Shown: positions 14,382 to 22,648, counted from the first letter of the stretch. The stretch: DNA of 23,526 nucleotides from Wenzhouxiangella sp. (GCA_007123575.1 SKKV01000281.1:1-23526), one strand, 5' to 3'. The notes: generated from the letters alone by a model not told the origin. Made by a program: numbers and translations.

Positions 14382-15248
14382 ATGACGGTTGATCTCGCTG
14401 CGCGAATCGACAGCGCAGCCAAACACCATCGACCACTGGTGATGGGGATCGTCAATGTCACTCCGGATTCGTTTTCCGACGGAGGCCGCTACTGGCAGCC
14501 AGATGCAGCGATCTCGCACGCCCGGAAACTGGCCGAGCAGGGCGCGGATATCCTCGATATCGGCGGTGAATCCACCCGGCCCGGTGCTGCCCCGGTGTCT
14601 GCTGGAGAAGAAATCGAGCGCGTGCTCAGCGTGATTGAACCCCTGGCCCGTGAGCTTGATGTGCCCATTTCCATTGATACCAGCAAGCCAGAGGTCATGT
14701 GCGCCGCAGTTGCGGCGGGCGCGGGTATGATCAACGACGTCAACGCGCTGCGTGCCGAGGGTGCGCTGGTAGCGGCATCCAGCCTGGATGTGCCGGTTTG
14801 CCTCATGCACATGCAGGGGCAGCCTCGGACCATGCAGAAAAGTCCGGTCTATGCCAATGTGTTGGCAGAGGTCGGCGACTTCCTCGCGCATCGGGCTGAA
14901 GCGGCCCTGGCGGCTGGAATTCGCCGCGAACACATTGTCATCGACCCCGGTTTCGGATTCGGCAAGACGCTGACCCACAATTTGGCGCTGTTGACAGGGT
15001 TGAACAACCTAACTGAGACTGGATGGCCAGTGCTGGCCGGCATTTCCAGAAAGTCCATGCTCGGTGCCATTACCGGCCGTGAGTCCACCGACGAGCGCCT
15101 GGCAGCTTCTCTGGCCGCGGCCATGCTCTGCGCCCAGCGCGGCGCGGCTATTCTGCGTGTGCATGACGTGGCGCCCACCGTGGACGTGCTGAAAGTACTG
15201 GCTGCCGACGCCGATTCCGCGCTGGAGCGGAGTAAAATAGCCCGATGA
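14382..15248 (+). CDS. folP: Dihydropteroate synthase FolP
   Basis: This cytosolic TIM-barrel enzyme of 288 residues joins p-aminobenzoate to hydroxymethyl-dihydropterin diphosphate in folate synthesis; it is the sulfonamide target. Motifs in order are MGIVNVTPDSFSDGG (21-35), DIGGESTRPGA (59-69), SIDTSKPEV (97-105), INDVNAL (117-123), DPGFGFGK (188-195), SRKSMLG (222-228) and RVHDVAP (259-265), all intact. A TTGACA box at 14357-14362 lies between the ftsH terminator and the start, but no matching -10 is clear; TATCCT (14364-14369) is the other possible element. Its stop overlaps the glmM start (ATGA), so the pair is co-translated, as in E. coli. Confidence 0.96.
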   Translation: MTVDLAARIDSAAKHHRPLVMGIVNVTPDSFSDGGRYWQPDAAISHARKLAEQGADILDIGGESTRPGAAPVSAGEEIERVLSVIEPLARELDVPISIDTSKPEVMCAAVAAGAGMINDVNALRAEGALVAASSLDVPVCLMHMQGQPRTMQKSPVYANVLAEVGDFLAHRAEAALAAGIRREHIVIDPGFGFGKTLTHNLALLTGLNNLTETGWPVLAGISRKSMLGAITGRESTDERLAASLAAAMLCAQRGAAILRVHDVAPTVDVLKVLAADADSALERSKIAR

Positions 15249-16591
15249 GATATTTTGGCACTGACGGCATTCGTGGCCGGGTTGGCGAGCCGCCGATCAC
15301 GGTGGATTTCATCCTCAAGCTGGGCTGGTCTGCCGGCTCGGTGCTGGCCGAGCGCAGCGAAGATCATCCCTGCGTGGTTATCGGCAAGGATACCCGCATC
15401 TCGGGCTACCTGTTCGAGTCAGCCCTGGAAGCTGGTTTCTCGGCAGCCGGGGTGGATGTGCGTTTGCTGGGCCCGATGCCAACGCCGGCCGTGGCTCATC
15501 TGACGCGAAGCCTCGGAGGCGTCGCCGGCGTGGTCATTTCTGCCTCGCACAACCCCTACGAAGACAACGGCATCAAATTTTTCTCAGGCCAGGGCGAGAA
15601 ACTGGACGGCGCGCTCCAGGAAGCAATAGAGCAGCGCCTGGACGAGCCGCTGGAGCAGGTGGCGCCGCATCGCTTGGGCAAGGCAACCCGCGTGGACGAT
15701 GCCGTTGGCCGCTACATCGAGTATTGCAAGGCCACCGTGCCCTACGGCACCCGTTTCGAGGGCCTCAAGGTGGTGGTGGACTGTGCCAACGGCGCGACCT
15801 ATCGGATCGCACCGCCGGTTTTCAGAGAGCTGGGTGCCGAGGTTGTCTCGATTCACGACAAGCCCGATGGTCTGAATATCAACACCGACTGCGGTTCCAC
15901 TCACCCGCAGAGCCTTGCGGCTACCGTGGTCGAGAAAAAAGCGGATCTGGGCGTGGCCTTTGACGGTGACGGCGACCGCGTGGTGTTGGTTGACCATACA
16001 GGCCGGCTGATCGACGGCGACCAGATCTTGTACGTGCTGGCCAATGCGCGTCGCGCCAACGGTGGCCTGAGCGGCGGCGTGGTCGGAACGGTGATGAGCA
16101 ATTTCGGCCTGGAAGAAGCGTTTCGCGGCATGGGCGTGCCGTTCGAGCGCAGCCAGGTGGGAGACCGCTTCGTCCACGAGCGGCTGCGCGAGCGCGGCTG
16201 GGTGCTGGGCGGTGAGGCTTCCGGGCATATTCTGTGCCTGGACCGGGCCACCACCGGCTGCGGTATTGTCTCGGCGCTGCAGGTGCTTGAAGTGGTAGCC
16301 AGGACGCGCCAGTCGCTGGCGGCCCTGGCTAACGGCATGAAAAAATATCCGCAGGTGATGATCAACGTACCGGTAGTCGGCGATGCCAGGTCAGCGATCA
16401 GCGGCAATCCGACCCTGGATGCCGTCGTTCGCGAGGTGGAATCAGAGCTTGACGGCCAGGGGCGGGTGATTCTGCGCCCATCGGGCACCGAGCCGGTGGT
16501 TCGGGTTACGGTGGAGGGCCCGGAGTCCGACCAGGTCGCCCGCCTGGCCGATCAGCTGGCCGGCGCGGTCACCCGTGCCATCAGCACCTGA
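15245..16591 (+). CDS. glmM: Phosphoglucosamine mutase GlmM
   Basis: This 448-residue enzyme converts glucosamine-6-phosphate to glucosamine-1-phosphate for UDP-GlcNAc, which feeds peptidoglycan and LPS. It starts MRYFGTDGIRGRVG, the family N-terminus. The phosphoserine loop is SASHNP (active S101), the metal loop DGDGDR (240-245), a sugar-binding GEASGH segment lies near 322-327, and the phosphate-binding RPSGTEPVVRV loop is near the C-terminus. The ATG overlaps the folP stop by four bases. In E. coli the next gene is secG; here an oxygenase gene follows 20 bases later instead. Length is standard. Confidence 0.97.
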   Translation: MRYFGTDGIRGRVGEPPITVDFILKLGWSAGSVLAERSEDHPCVVIGKDTRISGYLFESALEAGFSAAGVDVRLLGPMPTPAVAHLTRSLGGVAGVVISASHNPYEDNGIKFFSGQGEKLDGALQEAIEQRLDEPLEQVAPHRLGKATRVDDAVGRYIEYCKATVPYGTRFEGLKVVVDCANGATYRIAPPVFRELGAEVVSIHDKPDGLNINTDCGSTHPQSLAATVVEKKADLGVAFDGDGDRVVLVDHTGRLIDGDQILYVLANARRANGGLSGGVVGTVMSNFGLEEAFRGMGVPFERSQVGDRFVHERLRERGWVLGGEASGHILCLDRATTGCGIVSALQVLEVVARTRQSLAALANGMKKYPQVMINVPVVGDARSAISGNPTLDAVVREVESELDGQGRVILRPSGTEPVVRVTVEGPESDQVARLADQLAGAVTRAIST

Positions 16592-16611
16592 GCCTGGAGG
16601 GTTCTTTTGTC

Positions 16612-17547
16612 ATGACTCAGGTCCCGGTTCTGTCGCTGGCAGATTTTGATGATCGCGCCGGTCAATTCTCCTCCGAATTGGGGCGGGCCTGGCGCGACAC
16701 CGGGTTTGTTGGTATCCGTGATCATGGAATTGATGATGACCTGATAGAGCAGGCCTACACGGTTTTTCGCCAGTTCTTTGCCCTGCCTACTGAAATCAAG
16801 CAGCAGTATCATCGCCCGGGCATGGGCGGCGCACGCGGCTATACGGGTTTCGGCATCGAGCAGGCGCGTGACCATGATGTGCCTGACTTGAAGGAGTTCT
16901 GGCACGTCGGGCGCGAGTTGCTGGAGAACAATCCGTTTCCGGATGTCCTGCTACCGAACGTCTGGCCTGCCGAACTGCCGGCCTTCAAGCCGGCCGCACT
17001 GGCCCTGTACCGGGCCCTGGATCAGCTGGGTGGGCGCATCCTGTCGGCCCTGGCGCTGGATATCGGCCTGGAAAAAGACTGGTTTGCCCAGCACATCAAT
17101 CTCGGCAACGCCATCCTGCGACCGATTCACTACCCGCCGATTCGCGAGGCCGTGCCCGGGGCGGTCCGCGCGGCGCGCCACGAAGACATCAACCTGATCA
17201 CGCTGCTGATCGGCTCGAAAGAGCAGGGCCTGGAAATCCTGACCCGCGACGAACAGTGGGTGCCGGTCAGCACCCTGCCGGGCACGATCGTGATCAACGT
17301 CGGCGACATGCTGCAGCGTCTGACCAACCACGTTTATCCCTCGACGACCCACCGGGTGGTTAATCCGGATGGAGAGGCTGCCCGTCAGGCGCGCTTCTCG
17401 ATCCCGTTTTTCCTTCATCCGAACCCGGATTTCCTGATCCAGACCCTGCCGCAGTGCGTTAGTGAATCGCGCCCGAATCGCTACCCGGAGCCGATCACCG
17501 CTGACGACTACCTGAAACAGCGCCTACGCGAAATCAAGTTGTTGTAG
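16612..17547 (+). CDS. Isopenicillin-N-synthase-like 2-oxoglutarate/Fe(II) oxygenase
   Basis: This 311-residue protein has the two-part non-haem iron oxygenase plan: an N-terminal DIOX_N region (GRAWRDTGFVGIRDHGI, 24-40) and a jelly-roll core. The iron triad is H190-x-D192 in RHEDINLITLL and H247 in STTHRVVNP; the 2-oxoglutarate-binding pair is R261-x-S263 in RFSIPFF. Family members hydroxylate, desaturate or cyclise small molecules; bacterial ones of this type are mostly uncharacterised. A GGAGG lies 11 bases before the ATG, a rather long spacing, and the gene starts 20 bases after glmM, so it may ride on that operon. Its 3' end overlaps the convergent yigZ by 24 bases. The substrate cannot be read from the sequence. 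Confidence 0.85.
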   Translation: MTQVPVLSLADFDDRAGQFSSELGRAWRDTGFVGIRDHGIDDDLIEQAYTVFRQFFALPTEIKQQYHRPGMGGARGYTGFGIEQARDHDVPDLKEFWHVGRELLENNPFPDVLLPNVWPAELPAFKPAALALYRALDQLGGRILSALALDIGLEKDWFAQHINLGNAILRPIHYPPIREAVPGAVRAARHEDINLITLLIGSKEQGLEILTRDEQWVPVSTLPGTIVINVGDMLQRLTNHVYPSTTHRVVNPDGEAARQARFSIPFFLHPNPDFLIQTLPQCVSESRPNRYPEPITADDYLKQRLREIKLL

Positions 17548-18123
17548 CGTCACCTGGCCGCGGGTCAGGTCGTTGAGCGTATCCGAGAGTGCTTCCAGAG
17601 CTGTGGCCGGCAGTTCGATTTCCAGATCCAGGCCGTGTTCGCCGTAGCACTCGCCGATTTTCTCGGCACGAAACTGTGCCAGCAACTGGTGGGCGCGGTC
17701 GACATGCTCGAAGCCCAGGCGGATTTGCAGCCGTCTGGTTTCTACCAGGCGCTCGCGGTTGGCGTGACGTAGACATTCGGCCGCGGTGCCGCCATAGGCC
17801 CGGGCCAGGCCACCGGTGCCCAGCTTGACGCCACCGAAGTAGCGAATGACCACCACGCCGACCTGGTCAAGGCCCTGGCCCTCGATTGCCTGCAGAATTG
17901 GCCGGCCGGCAGTGCCGCCCGGCTCGCCGTCGTCGTCAAAACGGTACTGCTGGCCGCTTTTCCAGGCCCAGCAATGATGATTGGCGCCGGCTTCATGGGC
18001 TCGCTGGAGAAATTCACGCATGCCGGCTTCAGCTGTATGGCGTTCGGCCAGGGCAATGAATCGCGAATGCTTGATCAGCGCTTCATGCCGGGCAGGGGCG
18101 GCCAGGGTGGACAGCTCGGTCAC
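17524..18123 (-). CDS. yigZ: YigZ/IMPACT family protein
   Basis: This 199-residue protein of the UPF0029/IMPACT family has a conserved N-terminal domain, with ANHHCWAWKSG (47-57), DDDGEPGGTAGRPIL (63-77) and VVVIRYFGGVKLGTGGLARAYG (90-111), and a smaller C-terminal ferredoxin-like domain. Eukaryotic IMPACT regulates Gcn2; in bacteria the role is not settled. The start is GTG at 18123, which overlaps the xseA stop by four bases (GTGA on the minus strand), so it is coupled to xseA. Its tail overlaps the convergent oxygenase gene by 24 bases; an 8-bp hairpin (17552-17570, one G-T pair) lies just past the plus-strand stop. Confidence 0.92.
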   Translation of the reverse strand: MTELSTLAAPARHEALIKHSRFIALAERHTAEAGMREFLQRAHEAGANHHCWAWKSGQQYRFDDDGEPGGTAGRPILQAIEGQGLDQVGVVVIRYFGGVKLGTGGLARAYGGTAAECLRHANRERLVETRRLQIRLGFEHVDRAHQLLAQFRAEKIGECYGEHGLDLEIELPATALEALSDTLNDLTRGQVTLQQLDFA

Positions 18124-19487
18124 TGAATTCGGCCCTTGCGTGGCGCTGCAGTAATTTCACAATCGACTTCAAATTCATTCATCAAAATATTGATTTTTGT
18201 CCCCTTTATGAAGTCATCTCTTTGAGTGATTGCTTGGCGTTCCGGGTTTCTGACGACCGCGTAGCCGCGCTCCAGCACCCGCAGGGGGCTGACGTTGTCA
18301 AGATTCCGAGACAGACCGGCGAGCGCTCGCTGTTTTCGCTCCAGTTCGCCGCCCATGGCGCGTCTAAGGCGTTTTTCCAGGGTGTACAAGCGCTCGGTCA
18401 GTTGATCGAGCTGCCGGCCGGGATGGCGGGCCTGCAGCCGGGCCTGCAGCCCGGCGAGTTGTTGCTGGCGAAGGTCAAGCGCGCGCTTGATCGCATGGCC
18501 GTTGCGTGCCTGCAGCTGCTCAAGCTGGAGGCGGTGCTGGTCGAGACGTTTTCCGGGATGACACAGCAGGAGCCGATGGCCGAGCTGGTCGACCCGCTGC
18601 GCCAGTCGATCGAAGTGTTGACCGGTTGTCCTGAGCAGACGCCTGTAAAGGCGCATCAGCTGCTGGCGCAGGGCTGGACCGTCCGGGCTGACCGCTGTTG
18701 CTGCCGCGGTTGGCGTGGCCGCGCGCAGGTCGGCGACAAAGTCGGCGATGGCGAAGTCGGTTTCATGGCCAACCGCGCTGACGATAGGAGTTTTGGCGGC
18801 CACAATCGCCCGAGCCAGGGTTTCATCATTGAAAGCCATGAGATCCTCCAGCGAACCGCCGCCGCGGCCGATGATCAGGACATCGGCCCAGCCGTGTCGA
18901 TCGGCCGCGCGCAGCGCCTTCAGCAATTCGCCCGCTGCCTGTTCTCCCTGCACGGCACTCGGATACAGGCGTACCCGGGCGGCTGGCCAGCGCTGCCCCA
19001 GAACGCGCAGCATGTCCTGCAAGGCCGCGCCGCTAGGCGAGGTGATCAGCCCAATGCGCTTGGGCCAGGCGGGCAGCGCCTGCTTGCGGGCTGGGTCGAA
19101 CAAGCCCTCGGCGTCGAGTTTTTTCTTCAGTGCTTCAAAAGCTCGCGCTAGCATACCGGCGCCTGCTTCCAGCATGCCGTCGGCGATAAGCTGATAATCG
19201 CCGCGAGCCTCGTACAGGCTCAAGCGTCCGCGCACCACGACTTCCTGTCCATTTTCCGGACGAAAGCCGAGGCCGGCAGCGTGGCCGCGAAACAGAGCGC
19301 AGCGAATCTGGGCGCGCGCATCCTTCAGGGTAAAATATAGGTGGCCGGAAGCCGGTCGAGCGAGGTTTGAAATCTCGGCCTGGATCCACAGCTTAGGAAA
19401 TCCGGCTTCGAGATGCAGGCGCACTTCCTGGTTCAGTTCCGATGGAGCGTAGACGCGGCTTTCCGGACCTGGGGGCTGAATCGGCAT
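18120..19487 (-). CDS. xseA: Exodeoxyribonuclease VII large subunit
   Basis: This cytosolic single-strand DNA exonuclease subunit has 455 residues. An N-terminal OB-fold (SELNQEVRLHLEAGFPKLWIQAEISN and the following beta strands, about 14-100) is followed by the conserved core with RIGLITSPSGAALQDML, IIGRGGGSLEDLMAFNDE and PIVSAVGHETDFAIADFVAD. A long Gln/Leu/Arg-rich helical region and a C-terminal RGYAVVRN segment complete it. The ATG at 19487 is used because the family N-terminus begins there; in-frame sequence upstream to 19601 is not family-like. A perfect TATAAT lies six bases before this ATG. The small subunit gene xseB is not in the window. The stop overlaps the yigZ start. Confidence 0.95.
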   Translation of the reverse strand: MPIQPPGPESRVYAPSELNQEVRLHLEAGFPKLWIQAEISNLARPASGHLYFTLKDARAQIRCALFRGHAAGLGFRPENGQEVVVRGRLSLYEARGDYQLIADGMLEAGAGMLARAFEALKKKLDAEGLFDPARKQALPAWPKRIGLITSPSGAALQDMLRVLGQRWPAARVRLYPSAVQGEQAAGELLKALRAADRHGWADVLIIGRGGGSLEDLMAFNDETLARAIVAAKTPIVSAVGHETDFAIADFVADLRAATPTAAATAVSPDGPALRQQLMRLYRRLLRTTGQHFDRLAQRVDQLGHRLLLCHPGKRLDQHRLQLEQLQARNGHAIKRALDLRQQQLAGLQARLQARHPGRQLDQLTERLYTLEKRLRRAMGGELERKQRALAGLSRNLDNVSPLRVLERGYAVVRNPERQAITQRDDFIKGTKINILMNEFEVDCEITAAPRKGRIQ

Positions 19488-19499
19488 GGGTTGATTATA
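19485..19499 (-). promoter_or_regulatory. Leaderless-type promoter of xseA
   Basis: On the minus strand TATAAT (plus 19494-19499) is a perfect -10, followed by CAACCC and then ATG (plus 19485-19487). Start of transcription would fall at the initiation codon, and no ribosome-binding site fits. ATGACA upstream resembles a -35 but at about 20 bases spacing. Confidence 0.5.
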
Positions 19500-19587
19500 A
19501 GCGTTGGCGAGTGCTGCTCTGTCATCCTGACGGTTTGGTCCTGAGTTATCCTGTGGTCTTTTCTCTAAAGTTGCCCAGCCCCCTTGA

Positions 19588-21135
19588 ATGACTGATTCCA
19601 ACGAAACATCCGACAGCCATCGCCTGATTCTTCGCCAGACTAGGCTCGAGGATTACGCCGATATTGCCGAGATCATGGATCGCGTCTATCCCGGCGGCCT
19701 TGAAGGAGCCTGGACCGAGGCCCAGTTTGAGTCGCAGATATTGCGCTTTCCAGAAGGCCAGATCTGTATCGAGGACAATGGCAAGGTCGTTGCAGCCGCC
19801 ATCTCCCTGATCGTCAAATACAGCCGCTGGGGGCAGGACCATCGTTATTGGGATATTGTCGGCAACGGTTACTTGACCACCCATGATCCCAAGGGCGATG
19901 TGCTGTATGGCGTGGATGTCTTTGTTCATCCCGACTACCGAGATTTGCGCTTGGGTCGTCGCCTATACGATGCGCGAAAGGAGCTGTGCGAGCACATGAA
20001 TCTTCGCGGTATCGTGGTAGGTGGTCGCATTCCTGGCTACCAGGAACGCGCCGGCGAGCTCACGCCCCAGCAATACGTGGCCAAAGTCCAATCGCGAGAA
20101 CTGAGCGATCCGATTCTGACCTTTCAGCTCGCCAACGATTTCCAGGTCAGGCGCATCGTGCGCGGATACCTTCCCAACGACAAACCTTCGGCGGGCTTTG
20201 CCGTCTTGCTCGAGTGGATCAATATCTACTTTGAAGAGGCCAGCGCCGGCGCAATTGGGGGGCGCCCCTCGGATGTGCGAATTGGCGCCGTGCAATGGCA
20301 GATGCGCCCGACTCGGTCACTGGAGGATCTCTTTTCCCAGATCGAGTACTTTGTTGATGCGGTGTCGGGCTACCAGGCCGACGTGGTTCTTTTCCCTGAG
20401 TTTTTCAACGGCCCGCTGATGGCCCCGTGGAATGATCAGGGCCCAGCCGAAGCCGTGCGGCAACTGGCCGGTTATACCGAGGCGATTCGCGATGAGATGC
20501 TCAAGTATGCAGTCAGCTACAACATCAATATCATCGCCGGTTCCATGCCTGAATACGATGGCGAGCATCTGCGAAATGTCTGTTACCTGCTGCGTCGAGA
20601 CGGCAGCTGGGACCGGCAGTACAAGGTCCATGTCACCCCCGACGAGGTCAGCTACTGGGGCTTGACCGGCGGTGACAAGGTCAAGGTGTTCGACACCGAC
20701 TTCGGCAAGATCGGCATTCTGGTCTGCTACGACGTGGAGTTCCCTGAGCTGCCGCGCCTGATGGCAGAAGAGGGTATGCATATCCTGTTTGTTCCTTACT
20801 GGACCGATACCAAGAATGCCTACCTGCGGGTGCGTCGCTGCGCTCAGGCGCGCGCGATCGAGAACGAATGTTACGTGGTGATTACCGGCTCGGTCGGCAA
20901 CCTGCCGCGGGTGGAAAACATGGATATGCAGTATTCGCAGGCTGCGGTCTTCACCCCGTCCGACTTCGCCTTTCCACACGATGCCATTGCCCACGAGGCT
21001 ACGCCGAACACGGAAACCATGCTGATTGCGGATCTTGACCTGGACAACCTGCGTGAAATTCGCTCCCACGGCTCGGTTCGCAATCTAAAGGATCGCAGGC
21101 TGGATCTGTTTGAACTGCGCTGGCGCGAAAAATGA
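19588..21135 (+). CDS. GNAT acetyltransferase - carbon-nitrogen hydrolase fusion
   Basis: This 515-residue two-domain protein has an N-terminal GNAT fold (about 12-215) with the acetyl-CoA-binding stretch VDVFVHPDYRDLRLGRRLYDARKEL (109-133). The C-terminal nitrilase-superfamily domain (about 229-510) has an intact E271-K346-C380 catalytic set in FPEFFNG, RQYKVHVTPDE and ILVCYDVEFPEL. Proteins with this arrangement are known (the B. subtilis YhcX type), but the reaction is undefined as far as I know; amide hydrolysis feeding or reversing acyl transfer is inference. The ATG at 19588 has no clear ribosome-binding site and lies 100 bases from the divergent xseA start. It is monocistronic or followed by yhcB after 73 bases. 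Confidence 0.9.
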   Translation: MTDSNETSDSHRLILRQTRLEDYADIAEIMDRVYPGGLEGAWTEAQFESQILRFPEGQICIEDNGKVVAAAISLIVKYSRWGQDHRYWDIVGNGYLTTHDPKGDVLYGVDVFVHPDYRDLRLGRRLYDARKELCEHMNLRGIVVGGRIPGYQERAGELTPQQYVAKVQSRELSDPILTFQLANDFQVRRIVRGYLPNDKPSAGFAVLLEWINIYFEEASAGAIGGRPSDVRIGAVQWQMRPTRSLEDLFSQIEYFVDAVSGYQADVVLFPEFFNGPLMAPWNDQGPAEAVRQLAGYTEAIRDEMLKYAVSYNINIIAGSMPEYDGEHLRNVCYLLRRDGSWDRQYKVHVTPDEVSYWGLTGGDKVKVFDTDFGKIGILVCYDVEFPELPRLMAEEGMHILFVPYWTDTKNAYLRVRRCAQARAIENECYVVITGSVGNLPRVENMDMQYSQAAVFTPSDFAFPHDAIAHEATPNTETMLIADLDLDNLREIRSHGSVRNLKDRRLDLFELRWREK

Positions 21136-21164
21136 GGGCATGTAGACCTGCCGCAACATGCTGC

Positions 21165-21173
21165 TGCTATGAT
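21165..21173 (+). promoter_or_regulatory. Extended -10 promoter candidate for the yhcB/zapG-like gene
   Basis: TGCTATGAT (21165-21173) matches the extended -10 pattern TGnTATAAT with one mismatch in the hexamer. It lies 35 bases before the ATG at 21209. No clear -35 is seen, which extended -10 promoters do not strictly need. Confidence 0.4.
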
Positions 21174-21208
21174 GAACCAGTATTTGAACCTGAGAGGCTT
21201 GGTAACGT

Positions 21209-21544
21209 ATGTGGTCTGAATTGATTGCCGTGATAGTCGGTTTGCTGATTGGCGCGGTTGGCGTATGGGTATGGCTGAAGAAACGCGGCGGGCCCAGTGG
21301 CTCAGTCGAGCAGCTACAGAAGGAAAATGCGCGTTTTCGCGAAGAGGTCAATGAGCACTTCGTGCAAACCGCCGAGCTTATCAACCAGCTCACCGACAGT
21401 TACAAGGCGGTTTTCGATCACTTGAGCGAGGGTGCTGACAAACTGGTTGACACTGACACCGTGCGCGATCGCATGCCACGGGTGACCAGCCAGGAAGTGC
21501 GCCTGAAGCATATTGGCGCACCACAGGACGAAAAATCAGAATAA
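21209..21544 (+). CDS. zapG: YhcB/ZapG-like (DUF1043) inner-membrane division factor
   Basis: This 111-residue protein has one N-terminal membrane helix (about 4-24). A coiled-coil region holds the DUF1043 core ENARFREEVNEHFVQTAELINQLTDSYKAVFDHLSEGADKL (39-79), and a short hydrophilic tail follows. In E. coli YhcB (ZapG) is an inner-membrane protein linked to cell division and envelope growth. In the core E..FREEV..HF..TA.L.. closely follows the E. coli pattern. GAGAGG lies about 11 bases before the ATG. The stop is only 3 bases from the stop of the convergent sugar dehydrogenase gene. Confidence 0.88.
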   Translation: MWSELIAVIVGLLIGAVGVWVWLKKRGGPSGSVEQLQKENARFREEVNEHFVQTAELINQLTDSYKAVFDHLSEGADKLVDTDTVRDRMPRVTSQEVRLKHIGAPQDEKSE

Positions 21545-21547
21545 TGG

Positions 21548-22636
21548 TTAGGGCGCGACTCTGAGCACCTCGCCGTCCTGGTGGTCGGTGAGGATGTAAA
21601 GCGCTCCGTCCGGTCCCACCCGTATGTCGCGCAGGCGACGGTTGATGCCCAGGTCCAGCTTTTCCTCGGCAATGATATTGTCGCCATCCAGCTCGATGCG
21701 CCGGATCGAGCGGTCGACCAGGCTGGCAACCAGCAGGTTTCCGTTCCATTCCTGAAACAGGCCCCCCCGATACTGGCTCATGCCGGCAGGCGCAATCGAA
21801 GGTGTCCAGTCAATCTTCGGGTCTTCCATGCCGGGCCGTGAGGTATACGGTGTGATCCTGGCGCCCGAGTAGTCGACACCGTGGGTGGCTACCGGCCAGC
21901 CGTAGTTGGCTCCGGGCTTGATCAGGTTCAGTTCGTCGCCGCCGCGCGGGCCGTGTTCGTGCGACCAGATCAATCCGGTTTCCGCATCAAAAACAATGCC
22001 TTGCGGATTGCGGTGGCCGTAGCTGTAAATCTCGGCGAGGGCGCCGCTCTGATTGACGAAGGGGTTATCAACAGGAACGCTGCCATCGCGATTCAATCGC
22101 ACGATGGTGCCGGTGTGGTTGTTTAGCTTCTGCGCCTGTTCACGGTAGTCGAAGGCATCGCCCAGCGTGAGCAGGAGCGTGCCGTCTCCGAGAAAGGCCG
22201 CTCGAGCGCCGTAGTGTACGGGTCGATTCCGGGCCGGCTCGGCAGTAAACAAAACCTGGTTATCGACCCATCGCATGCCATCAAGCCGGCCCCGGACCAG
22301 GCGAGTGGCGCTAGCGCGGCGGTCGCCGTAGGCGAGGGTCAGGTAAATCCAGCCGTTATCGGAAAAGTCCGGGTCGAGGGCAACTTCCATCAGGCCACCC
22401 TGGGCGGCGACGTAGGCGTCGGGCACATCGGCAACCGCGTCGGGCAGCAGCTCCCCGTCCTGGATTATCCGCAGCCGGCCGGCCCGCTCGGTGACCAGCA
22501 TCCGGCCGTCCGGCAGGAAAGCAATCGACCAGGGGTGTTCCAGGCCCTCGGCAATCGTGTCGATCTGGAAGGCGCTGGCTGGTAGCCAGAACATCAGCGC
22601 AAATAGCAGAAACAGCAGTCGGCGCGAAACAGTCAT
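21548..22636 (-). CDS. Exported PQQ-dependent aldose sugar dehydrogenase (YliI/Asd type)
   Basis: This 362-residue protein has a signal peptide (MTVSRRLLFLLFALMFWLPASA, likely cut after A22) and a six-bladed beta-propeller of the glucose/sorbosone dehydrogenase family. Visible motifs are GLEHPWSIAFLPDGRMLVTER (31-51), the histidine-containing HYGARAAFLGDGTL (141-154, probable catalytic base), YGHRNPQGI (206-214) and the EHGPRGGDELN loop (227-237) followed by PGANYGWP. It would oxidise aldoses in the periplasm with PQQ. No PQQ synthesis genes are in view. The ATG at 22636 is chosen for the GGAG 6 bases upstream and the signal peptide; the frame is open upstream to 22891 without support. Confidence 0.9.
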   Translation of the reverse strand: MTVSRRLLFLLFALMFWLPASAFQIDTIAEGLEHPWSIAFLPDGRMLVTERAGRLRIIQDGELLPDAVADVPDAYVAAQGGLMEVALDPDFSDNGWIYLTLAYGDRRASATRLVRGRLDGMRWVDNQVLFTAEPARNRPVHYGARAAFLGDGTLLLTLGDAFDYREQAQKLNNHTGTIVRLNRDGSVPVDNPFVNQSGALAEIYSYGHRNPQGIVFDAETGLIWSHEHGPRGGDELNLIKPGANYGWPVATHGVDYSGARITPYTSRPGMEDPKIDWTPSIAPAGMSQYRGGLFQEWNGNLLVASLVDRSIRRIELDGDNIIAEEKLDLGINRRLRDIRVGPDGALYILTDHQDGEVLRVAP

Positions 22637-22648
22637 CGAAAGCTCCGA

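Noticed and set aside
18222..19151. Long open frame of 309 codons on the plus strand
   Set aside because: It is antisense to xseA, which has clear family motifs; long opposite-strand frames are common in GC-rich coding DNA, and the translation resembles no family.
20317..21069. 250-codon minus-strand frame
   Set aside because: It is antisense to the nitrilase domain, whose catalytic residues are intact; no family features.
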